Assembly: GCA_955651735.1 (NCBI GenBank)
Contig: CATPAM010000081.1
Coordinates: 1 to 11,867, forward strand
Direction: 5' to 3'
Length of the DNA: 11,867 nt
DNA from: Candidatus Acidiferrales bacterium
Lineage (GTDB): Bacteria > Acidobacteriota > Terriglobia > Acidiferrales > UBA7541
Shown: positions 5,693 through 11,867 of the stretch, one piece after another
How the letters are laid out: each line of letters begins with the position of its first letter
How positions within the stretch are numbered: position 1 is the stretch's first letter
Position numbers and translations under genes: made by a program
The notes under the pieces: model-generated
Seen by the model: only the letters and a program-made list of their open reading frames with translations
Databases searched by the model: none
Told to the model about the DNA's origin: nothing

Positions 5693-8200
5693 ATGGCAAC
5701 GACGCTGCGCACGAAAACGAAAAAAGCGAAGGCTCCGGCCGCGAGCGGCCCGGCAAAATGGGTCGGCCAGCCTATTCGCCGCAAGGAAGAAGACCGCCTG
5801 GTGCGCGGCAAGGGAATTTTCGTAGACGATCAGAAATTGACCGGCATGCTGCACATTCGCTTTGTGCGTTCGTCTTACGGTCACGCAAAAATCGTGAAGG
5901 TTGACGTTTCCAAAGCCGCGGCATTGCCGGGCGTGGTGTGCACGCTTACGGGTGCCGAGGTCAAGGGAATGGTCAAGCCGTTCATCGAAATCGGCCCCGA
6001 TGTGGGACAGAAGATTGCCGACTATCCGATGGCGGTCGACAAAGTAACCTTTCAGGGCGACCCGGTTGCGGCCGTCGTCGCGGAAACGCGCATGATTGCG
6101 GAAGACGCGGCGGAATTGGTTGAGGTCGAGTACGAGCCGCTGCCGCCGATTCTTTCCGCTGAAGAAGCGTTGAAGGATGAAACCCTGGTGCATCCCGAAA
6201 TGGGCACGAACCGCAATTGGCATGGCGTGTTCGAGTACGGCAACGTCGAAAAGGCGTTTAAACAGGCCGCTCACGTCGTGCACATCGGCCGTCTGCATTT
6301 TCATCGCTTCTCTAGCACGCCGCTGGAAAACAATGCGATGATCGCCGTCTGGGATTCGCGGTCGGAGCGCATCGAATACTGGTCGAACAATTCTTTTCCT
6401 TCGTTTGCGGCGCAGTTTCTTTCGCCCGCGCTGGGCGTGGGCATCGATCAAATCCTGATGAAGAGCTTTGATATTGGCGGTGGCTTCGGAATCAAGATCA
6501 CCAACTATCCGTACATGGCCGTATGCGCTTTAGCTTCGCGCAAAACCGGCGGCCTTCCTGTGAAGTGGGCGGAGACGCGCACCGAGCACATGCAAGCCAG
6601 CGCGCACGGCAACGAGCGCACTTTTTTTGGCACCCGTGTGGCGCTCGACAAGAACGGAGTGATCACCGCCATCGATTCGCGTCACGTCGATGATTGCGGC
6701 GCTTATCCGCGGTACGAGCCGCTGGGCTGCGTCATCTGGGCACAGGTGCTGCCCGCGGCGTATCGCGTCAAAAATGTTCGCATCGACATGAACCAGGTGG
6801 TGACCAACAAGTGCCCGGTGGGTCCGAACCGCGGCTACTCGCGCATGCAGCAGCTCTGGTTTATGGAGCGAGTGCTCGATATCTGCGGCCACACGCTCGG
6901 CATTTCCATTGACGAAATGCGCCTGCGCAATTACATCCGCAAAGACGAAATGCCGTACACCACGCCGAACGGCTGCGTCTACGACTCCGGCGACTATGCC
7001 GGGATGCTTGCACTCGGAAAAAAACTGATCGGTTGGGACGATTGGAAGAAAAAGCAAGCCGCCGCGCGCAAGGACGGGCGCTGGATTGGCATTGGCATCG
7101 GCTCGACCCTCGATTCCGGGACAAATAATTTCGGTCAGGCGCGCATCATCAACAACTTCGCTCCGTTTTCAGGGCAGTCCAAGGCCGCCATCGCCAAGCT
7201 AGATATTTACGGCGAAGTTGTCGTCAGTATGGGTTCTGTGCCGCAGGGACAAGGGCATGAAACGACTGCGGCGCAAGTTGTCGCCGACGTTCTCGGCATT
7301 TCACCCGACCTTGTCAGGGTAAAGCCAGGCTTTGATACCGAGCAAAACGCTTACACCGGCCACACGGGAACTTACGCGAGCCAGTTTGCGGTGGCCGGCC
7401 TCTCCGCGATTCACGGAGCAGCCGTCAAGCTGCGCAAGGAGATGGCGCGGCTGGCCGCCTGGGCGCTGAAGGCCAAAGAAAAAGACTTGGAGTTTGGAAT
7501 CGGAGCGCAAGGACCGGAAGTCCGCGACAAGCGCACAAAAAAGTCCATCAATTACTGGGGTCTCGCCAATCTTGTGAACGTCAACAACGCCGGCATGCCC
7601 GAGAATCTTTGGGACGTCACGTTGAACTGCCGTCATGTGTATCACGCGCCGTTCCAAATCCCGGATACCAAGCGCAAATACGGCAATCTGACGCTCACTT
7701 ATGCGGCCCAGATTCATATCGCGGTCGTCGAAGTGGATCGCGAAACTTTTCAGCCAAAAATCCTGGCCTACGCTTGCGTGGATGATTGCGGCCGCACCAT
7801 CAATCCGCGCATCGTCGAGGGCCAAGTGCACGGTTGCACCGCGCACGGAATCGGGGCGGCGCTGATGGAGAATTGCGCTTACGATTCGGATGGCAATATG
7901 CTCGCTTCCACCTTCAGCGACTACACGCCCATCACCGCTGTCAATATGCCCGACCTGCTCTACGGACACATGGAGTCGCCATCGCCGTTCTCCTACAACG
8001 GCGCAAAAGGTATGGGGGAAGGCGGCGCAGCGCCAGTGCACACGGTGTGCGCCGGTTTGCAGGACGCGCTGTATTCGAGCGGAGTGATTATCGACGATTC
8101 GCACAACACCGGCGATTCCATCTTTCACGCGCTGCAGCGAGCCAGCTCTGGTGGTTTTGCCATTATGGTTCGTGTCGAACATCCGCGGGCTTCGCGGTAA
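5693..8200 (+). CDS. molybdopterin-binding large subunit, xanthine dehydrogenase family (CoxL-like, not a CODH)
   Basis: 835 residues, slightly longer than typical CoxL (about 770-810), with a basic, low-complexity N-terminus. The substrate-binding catalytic subunit. Domain 1 (Ald_Xan_dh_C) starts near RRKEEDRLVRGKGIFVDD (29-46). Molybdopterin-domain motifs follow: GGGFGIK (262-268), GPNRGYSR (377-384) where the family has its active-site loop, VPQGQGHET (515-523), and KGMGEGGAAP (772-781) holding the catalytic base E776. The form I CODH loop AYxCSFR and the form II loop AYRGAGR are both absent, so CO oxidation is not supported. Hydroxylation of an aldehyde or N-heteroaromatic ring is the family norm. 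ATG start with only a weak GGGG upstream. The stop at 8198-8200 is followed by a hairpin and a same-strand reductase gene. Confidence 0.92.
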   Translation: MATTLRTKTKKAKAPAASGPAKWVGQPIRRKEEDRLVRGKGIFVDDQKLTGMLHIRFVRSSYGHAKIVKVDVSKAAALPGVVCTLTGAEVKGMVKPFIEIGPDVGQKIADYPMAVDKVTFQGDPVAAVVAETRMIAEDAAELVEVEYEPLPPILSAEEALKDETLVHPEMGTNRNWHGVFEYGNVEKAFKQAAHVVHIGRLHFHRFSSTPLENNAMIAVWDSRSERIEYWSNNSFPSFAAQFLSPALGVGIDQILMKSFDIGGGFGIKITNYPYMAVCALASRKTGGLPVKWAETRTEHMQASAHGNERTFFGTRVALDKNGVITAIDSRHVDDCGAYPRYEPLGCVIWAQVLPAAYRVKNVRIDMNQVVTNKCPVGPNRGYSRMQQLWFMERVLDICGHTLGISIDEMRLRNYIRKDEMPYTTPNGCVYDSGDYAGMLALGKKLIGWDDWKKKQAAARKDGRWIGIGIGSTLDSGTNNFGQARIINNFAPFSGQSKAAIAKLDIYGEVVVSMGSVPQGQGHETTAAQVVADVLGISPDLVRVKPGFDTEQNAYTGHTGTYASQFAVAGLSAIHGAAVKLRKEMARLAAWALKAKEKDLEFGIGAQGPEVRDKRTKKSINYWGLANLVNVNNAGMPENLWDVTLNCRHVYHAPFQIPDTKRKYGNLTLTYAAQIHIAVVEVDRETFQPKILAYACVDDCGRTINPRIVEGQVHGCTAHGIGAALMENCAYDSDGNMLASTFSDYTPITAVNMPDLLYGHMESPSPFSYNGAKGMGEGGAAPVHTVCAGLQDALYSSGVIIDDSHNTGDSIFHALQRASSGGFAIMVRVEHPRASR

Positions 8201-8229
8201 GGAATCCGGCCTGATGCTGGTCCAATTCC
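8201..8229 (+). other. possible intercistronic stem-loop after coxL
   Basis: GGAATCCGGC (8201-8210) can pair with GCTGG (8216-8220) and ATTCC (8225-8229), with a CTGAT loop, one G-U pair and a 4-nt bulge TCCA. No T run follows, so it is not a classic terminator. It could set mRNA stability or attenuate expression of the downstream genes. The following 25 nt contain the GAGAG before the next start. Confidence 0.3.
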
Positions 8230-8254
8230 GAGCTCGCGTCCGAGAGTCATTAAG

Positions 8255-9214
8255 TTGATCAAACGCGTTTGCATCATCGGTTGCGGCTCGATCGGAAGCC
8301 TTTACGCCGCGCACTTGGCCAAGGTCACGGAGGTATGGGCCTTTGTTCGGCGCCCCGAACACGCTGAGGCATTGAATCGCGACGGGTTGAAAGTTTCTGG
8401 AACCCATCAGTTTCACGCCAAGGTGCTTGCTTCGCATGACCCAACAAGCCTGCCGGAATTCGATTTGGGCATCGTTTCCAGCAAAGCTACGCAAACCGCG
8501 GAAGCTGTGCGGCCAGTCGCCCATCTTTTCAAAAAGGGCGCTATCCTTTCCTCGCAGAACGGCCTCGGTGGCGAGGAAATTATCGCGGACCTCACAAAAA
8601 CCTTCGTGATTCGCGGCACAACTTTTATGAGCGGCACGCGCCACAGCGACACGCACGTGCAGTACGAGCTCGACACAGCGACATGGATGGGTCCGTTCGA
8701 GCCGACGAACACGCCATTCGCTATCGTTCAGGAAGCGGCCGAGTTGCTCGTCTCTTCCGGCCTCAAGGCCGTCGCTTTGCAAGATGCGCGCCCCGCGCAG
8801 TGGTCCAAGCTTATTTTCAATGCTTCGGTCAATGCCGTTTCCGCACTGACGGAACTGCCGCACAGTTACCATTTCGCGGCTGAAAAGGACTTCGCCGATT
8901 TGGGCCATTTGCTGCACGCGCTCATTGATGAAGGCAAGCAAGTGGCGTCCGGTTTGGGCATCCAGCTCCACGAAGATCCATGGGAGATGAATAAAATCGG
9001 CGCGCAGACGGACCATCCGCCGTCCATGTTGTATGACGTGGGTCACAAGTTGAAAACGGAAGTGGACTTCCTGGGTGGCGCGATCGCTCGCCAAGCGCAG
9101 CGCGCGGGTATTCCCGCGCCGCTGCACACCGCTCTCTATCGCTTGATCAAAGGTAAGGAAGCGTCCTGGACTTACGAAGGCAAGCAACACGCAGCGGCAC
9201 AGCGGCAGACCTAA
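8255..9214 (+). CDS. ketopantoate reductase-family (PanE/ApbA fold) NAD(P)-dependent 2-oxoacid reductase
   Basis: 319 residues, near the usual 290-320. TTG start, chosen because the dinucleotide-binding strand begins at once (IKRVCIIGCGSIGSLYA) and GAGAG lies 8 nt upstream; no ATG is in frame between it and the coxL stop. Seen: Rossmann GxGxxG at residues 9-14, SSK (75-77) of the N-terminal domain, QNGLGGEE (101-108), and the C-terminal ketopantoate reductase block W183-S-K185-L-x-F-N189-A-x-x-N193 with the catalytic Lys, plus HPPSMLYDV (254-262) and E269. PanE reduces 2-dehydropantoate with NADPH for pantothenate synthesis. In this operon a role on another 2-oxo or imino acid in a catabolic pathway is more likely, though that is inferred. 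The stop abuts the next ATG with no gap. Confidence 0.85.
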   Translation: MIKRVCIIGCGSIGSLYAAHLAKVTEVWAFVRRPEHAEALNRDGLKVSGTHQFHAKVLASHDPTSLPEFDLGIVSSKATQTAEAVRPVAHLFKKGAILSSQNGLGGEEIIADLTKTFVIRGTTFMSGTRHSDTHVQYELDTATWMGPFEPTNTPFAIVQEAAELLVSSGLKAVALQDARPAQWSKLIFNASVNAVSALTELPHSYHFAAEKDFADLGHLLHALIDEGKQVASGLGIQLHEDPWEMNKIGAQTDHPPSMLYDVGHKLKTEVDFLGGAIARQAQRAGIPAPLHTALYRLIKGKEASWTYEGKQHAAAQRQT

Positions 9215-10390
9215 ATGGCGTACCCACTCGATCAGGAAAAATGGCGCCGCGTCCGCGAAATGCTGGAGCGCAACGATCTCGACGCTATCGTGGTTCGCGC
9301 TCCGGATAATGTCCTTTACCTGACGAATTACTGGACCATGAAAGGCTACGACCTCGCGATCTTTCCCCGCGAAGGCGAGCCAAGCCTTCTGGTCATCGAG
9401 CCGCAACTTCGCGAAGCGCAGCGCACTGCCTGGAACAAAGACGTTCGCTTCTTTCCGTTTTATCATCCCAAAGATCCTCGCCCGCCTATGATTCGCGCGG
9501 TGGAAATGGCCGTAGAGGTTTTGAAGGAGCGTAGCCTCACGCGCCGAGTGGGCATCGAGCTGTCGCAAAATTCGCAAATCTGCGACCGCATGGTCGGCGA
9601 GCCCACCGTGTATTGGCAAGGCTTTTACGATTCCTTTCGTGCTGCCTGCAAGGAAACGGTCGATGCGGCCCCTCTTCTCGCGCAGTTGCGCATGATCAAA
9701 ACGCCGCAAGAAATCGAACGCATGCGCCTGGCCAACGAGCTCGCCGCGCTCGGCATGGAGCACGCCCGCGACCGTATCCAGCCGGGCATGAAAGAAAGCG
9801 AAGTCGCAGCCATGATCGAAGGCCATATCCATCATGTTGGAGTGGGTTACAAAGGGAAAGTCGAAATGGCGCGCGCTTTCACGTTGGTCTGGTCCGGCCC
9901 GGGTATTGCAACTTTTACTGCCACCAGCCACCGGCCGGTGATCGAGAACGAGCCCACGCTCGTCGAAATCTGGGTTTGCGCCGACGGCTATTGGACCGAC
10001 CTAACGAAGAATCTTTGCCCCGGTTGGCTGACCGCGAAATACAACGCGCTCCTCGATCAATTGCTGAAAATCTTCAACGACGCCATCGTTTCCGTGCGCG
10101 ACGGCGCTCCCATGGGCGATATCGATCGCATTATTCGCAAAGGAATCGCCGCGGCCGGCTATCCCGGGCAACCCTCGCATCCCGTCGGACACGGGGTCGG
10201 CGCGCGTGCGCACGAGCCGCCCTACTCGCATCAGGCAGCGCCCGGAACGATGCAGTCCGGCATGGTCTGGGCCATCGAACCCGGCATTTACTGGGAAGGC
10301 GGCGGCGGCCTGCGTCTGGAAGACAATTTCTTGGTGACCGCCGCCGGGTGTGAGAAGCTTTGCTCCTATCCCGACGACTTTCGTCGCTAA
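9215..10390 (+). CDS. M24-family (creatinase/prolidase fold) metallohydrolase
   Basis: 391 residues, normal for the Xaa-Pro peptidase/creatinase group. The N-terminal creatinase-like domain covers about 1-140 (DLDAIVVRAPDNVLYLTNYW at 21-40); the pita-bread catalytic domain starts near 160 (MIKTPQEIERMRLANELA). Metal-site residues in order: E251 (in LVEIWV, where the family has Asp), D262 (TDLTKN), H326 (GHGVG), H333 (AHEPPY), E355 (IEPGIY) and E369 (LEDNF). All but the first are canonical. M24 proteins are dipeptidases or X-Pro peptidases, but some, like creatinase, cleave small amidines without a metal. The ATG follows the preceding TAA directly, implying coupled translation. A second M24 gene begins at 11696. 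The substrate is unknown; peptidase or small C-N compound hydrolase are both possible. Confidence 0.88.
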   Translation: MAYPLDQEKWRRVREMLERNDLDAIVVRAPDNVLYLTNYWTMKGYDLAIFPREGEPSLLVIEPQLREAQRTAWNKDVRFFPFYHPKDPRPPMIRAVEMAVEVLKERSLTRRVGIELSQNSQICDRMVGEPTVYWQGFYDSFRAACKETVDAAPLLAQLRMIKTPQEIERMRLANELAALGMEHARDRIQPGMKESEVAAMIEGHIHHVGVGYKGKVEMARAFTLVWSGPGIATFTATSHRPVIENEPTLVEIWVCADGYWTDLTKNLCPGWLTAKYNALLDQLLKIFNDAIVSVRDGAPMGDIDRIIRKGIAAAGYPGQPSHPVGHGVGARAHEPPYSHQAAPGTMQSGMVWAIEPGIYWEGGGGLRLEDNFLVTAAGCEKLCSYPDDFRR

Positions 10391-10402
10391 ACAACACGAG
10401 CT

Positions 10403-11674
10403 ATGACGCCACGCGCAGCGGAGGCCCACGATTCGATGAAAGATGACTTGGCCAAGGCCATCCTCTCGCAGATTCGCGAGGACGAAATCGTCGCCATGTG
10501 CTGCGACGTCGTGAACATCCCCAGCCCGACCGGTGAAGAGCTGGAGATGGGCCGCTACATGCGCAAAGTGCTCGAAGAGATGGGCCTCGTGGTTTCCTGG
10601 CAAGAAGTTGAGGAGGGTCGCGCAAACGTCGTCGGCCTCTGGGAAGGGACCGGCGACGGCAAGAGCCTGATGTTCAACGGCCACATGGACACTTCCAACA
10701 CCGGCCGCGAGACTTTTCTCACCGGAGTCGGCTACAAAGCCAAAGCCGTCGTTCGCGACAAGATGATTTACGGCCTGGGCATTTACAACATGAAAGGCGC
10801 GCTGGTCTGCTACACGCAAGCGGTCAAAGCCCTGATGCGCGCCGGTGTGAAGCTCGAAGGCGACGTCACCATCGCGGCCGTCGTCGGCGAAATCGAGAAG
10901 ACGCAATGGAGCGATGAATTCGTTGGCAAGGAATTCCGCGGCTACGGTGTAGGCACGCACCACCTCGTCATTCACGGCGTCTTGCCGGACATGTGCCTCC
11001 TCGGCGAACCCACGGACATGCAGTTGGTGCTCGGCCATTACGGCACGGTATGGGTGCGCCTCTCCACGCGCGGCCACTACGTGCACACCGGCTTCACCCG
11101 CGGAAAGCGAGACCACAGCTCCATCTTCCGCATGAAGCAAATTCTCGACCCGATTTACGACTGGATTTCCACGTGGGAGCGCAAGGCCATTTACGACGGC
11201 CAGCCCGGTGTCGTGAATGTCGGCTGCATTCGTGGCGGCTTCCCCTGGCGGGTCAGCCGTACGCCGGATCGCACGGACATTTTTCTCGATGTGCGGGTTC
11301 CCCCGACGATGCCGCTGAAAGAAGTGCGTACCTCGATCAAACAGCTTGTTCTCGACCTGCGCAAGAAACATCCAGACTACGGGATCGAGTCCGAGATTTT
11401 CGTTTCTGTTCCCGGCGCGGAAATTTCCAAGGACCACCAGCTGGTCAAGACCGTTGAGGCCTGCCACCAACGGGTGCTCGGCGCCCCAGCCAAACATACA
11501 ACCGTTCTCTGGGATTCTGACGCTTCTGTCATGACGCGCTTTGGGATTGAAACATTGAATTACGGCCCATCGAGCGGCCCGCGCGATGCCGAGGGGGAAA
11601 AAGTCGCTATCGAAACGCTTGTGAACACCACGAAAGTGTATGCTCTCGCCGCCGCGGAAATCTGCGGGGCGTAG
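10403..11674 (+). CDS. M20-family (ArgE/DapE/CPG2 fold) deacylase-like protein with incomplete metal site
   Basis: 423 residues from the ATG at 10403, or 412 from the ATG at 10436. The latter has GGAGG at 10420-10424, 11 nt upstream, similar to the spacing before other genes here, and may be the true start. Seen: NIPSPTGEE (38-46), FNGHMDT with H94 and D96, the YGLGIYNMKGAL block (123-134), VVGEIEKT (160-167), GEPTD with E202, the dimerisation-domain YVHTG with H228, and LNYGPSS (385-391). Active M20 enzymes use Asp at the position of N129, a Glu-Glu pair near 163-165 and a His near 395-398 in the C-terminus. Here Asn replaces Asp, the pair reads EIE, and no His is found in that C-terminal block. 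A one-metal or altered activity is inferred. Members deacylate or hydrolyse N-acyl amino acids and dipeptides. It follows the M24 gene by 12 nt (or 45 nt from 10436). Confidence 0.85.
   Translation: MTPRAAEAHDSMKDDLAKAILSQIREDEIVAMCCDVVNIPSPTGEELEMGRYMRKVLEEMGLVVSWQEVEEGRANVVGLWEGTGDGKSLMFNGHMDTSNTGRETFLTGVGYKAKAVVRDKMIYGLGIYNMKGALVCYTQAVKALMRAGVKLEGDVTIAAVVGEIEKTQWSDEFVGKEFRGYGVGTHHLVIHGVLPDMCLLGEPTDMQLVLGHYGTVWVRLSTRGHYVHTGFTRGKRDHSSIFRMKQILDPIYDWISTWERKAIYDGQPGVVNVGCIRGGFPWRVSRTPDRTDIFLDVRVPPTMPLKEVRTSIKQLVLDLRKKHPDYGIESEIFVSVPGAEISKDHQLVKTVEACHQRVLGAPAKHTTVLWDSDASVMTRFGIETLNYGPSSGPRDAEGEKVAIETLVNTTKVYALAAAEICGA
10420..10424 (+). promoter_or_regulatory. ribosome binding site favouring the internal start at 10436
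   Basis: GGAGG, a full core Shine-Dalgarno sequence, lies inside the first codons of the longer M20 frame and 11 nt before the second ATG. The first ATG at 10403 has only GAG two bases upstream, too close to act. The M24 gene at 11696 and the iron-sulfur subunit gene also use GAGG or GGAGG at 11-12 nt. Confidence 0.5.
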
Positions 11675-11695
11675 TAAGCCGAGGTCAGCCGCGAA

Positions 11696-11867
11696 ATGCC
11701 CAGCCAAAACGAAATCGATCGCCGCTACAAAAATATCCGCGCGGCCATGGAAGGCGAAAAAGTTGATGCCTTGATCGTGTGCGGCAATCAATATGCCGGG
11801 TTCGAAGGCGCCGTGCGCTACACCTCGGACTTTGAGATCGTTCATCGCTACGTCTATGTGCTGATTC
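11696..11867 (+). CDS. second M24-family protein, N-terminal part (3' truncated by the window)
   Basis: 57 codons remain before the right edge. ATG start at 11696, 21 nt after the M20 stop, with GAGG at 11681-11684, 11 nt upstream. The reading MPSQNEIDRRYKNIRAAMEG then VDALIVCG and a VRYTSDF block matches the N-terminal creatinase-like domain of Xaa-Pro aminopeptidases: a helix followed by a beta strand and a YxxxF turn. The catalytic domain is outside the window, so metal ligands cannot be checked. It is the second M24 gene of the operon, separated from the first by the M20 gene; the two N-termini are clearly different, so it is not a recent duplicate. Confidence 0.7.
   Translation, partial: MPSQNEIDRRYKNIRAAMEGEKVDALIVCGNQYAGFEGAVRYTSDFEIVHRYVYVLI

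Noticed and set aside
3860..8200. Naming the operon as aerobic CO dehydrogenase (coxMSL)
   Set aside because: The large subunit lacks both CODH active-site loops, and coxD, coxE and coxF maturation genes are not seen next to it in this window. Only family-level names are justified.
7301..9931. Very long open frame on the minus strand opposite coxL, the reductase and the M24 gene
   Set aside because: It runs antisense to three well-supported genes with clear family motifs. Its translation is rich in His, Arg and Ala with no recognisable domain, as expected for the complement of GC-rich codons.
10001..11845. Long minus-strand open frame opposite the M24 and M20 genes
   Set aside because: Antisense shadow of coding DNA; its translation has no recognisable motif and it spans three plus-strand genes.

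Overview
The window looks like an 11.9-kb piece of an Acidobacteriota chromosome. The main clue is the truncated gene at the left edge, which encodes the C-terminal barrel of the large Oar-like TonB-dependent receptors that are very abundant in that phylum. The moderately GC-rich coding style fits but does not prove this. No rRNA, tRNA, CRISPR array, insertion sequence or phage gene is visible.

Left part (1-3061, plus strand): the receptor fragment is followed by a 306-base intergenic stretch with a weak terminator-like hairpin, a possible promoter and a 13-base direct repeat. Next come two translationally coupled membrane-protein genes (1422-2564 and 2561-3061). Read together they hold three copies of one four-helix unit. 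Each copy has three aligned histidines predicted on the outer side of the membrane and a Pro in helix 3 at identical spacing. I cannot assign a function. This is the least explained part of the window.

Middle (3070-8200): a MocA/MobA-like nucleotidyltransferase gene (minus strand, 3070-3666) is divergent from a molybdenum hydroxylase operon that opens with a plausible sigma-70 promoter at 3764-3792. The operon order is FAD subunit (CoxM-like), [2Fe-2S] subunit (CoxS-like), SRPBCC protein (CoxG-like), molybdopterin subunit (CoxL-like). The large subunit keeps the general xanthine dehydrogenase-family residues but carries neither the form I CODH motif nor the usual form II motif. It should therefore not be called a CO dehydrogenase.

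Right part (8255-11867): tightly packed genes on the same strand follow: a ketopantoate-reductase-fold dehydrogenase, an M24 (creatinase/prolidase-fold) protein, an M20 (ArgE/DapE-fold) protein and the start of a second M24 protein. Gaps are 0 to 45 nt, apart from 54 nt after coxL. The first M24 protein has Glu in place of the first metal-binding Asp. The M20 protein appears to lack several metal ligands.

Taken together, genes from 3860 to the right edge look like one operon. I infer a catabolic pathway in which a molybdenum enzyme oxidises an aldehyde or N-heterocycle, a NAD(P)H-dependent reductase handles an oxo-acid, and amidohydrolase-fold proteins cleave C-N bonds. The substrate is unknown and the operon continues beyond the window.
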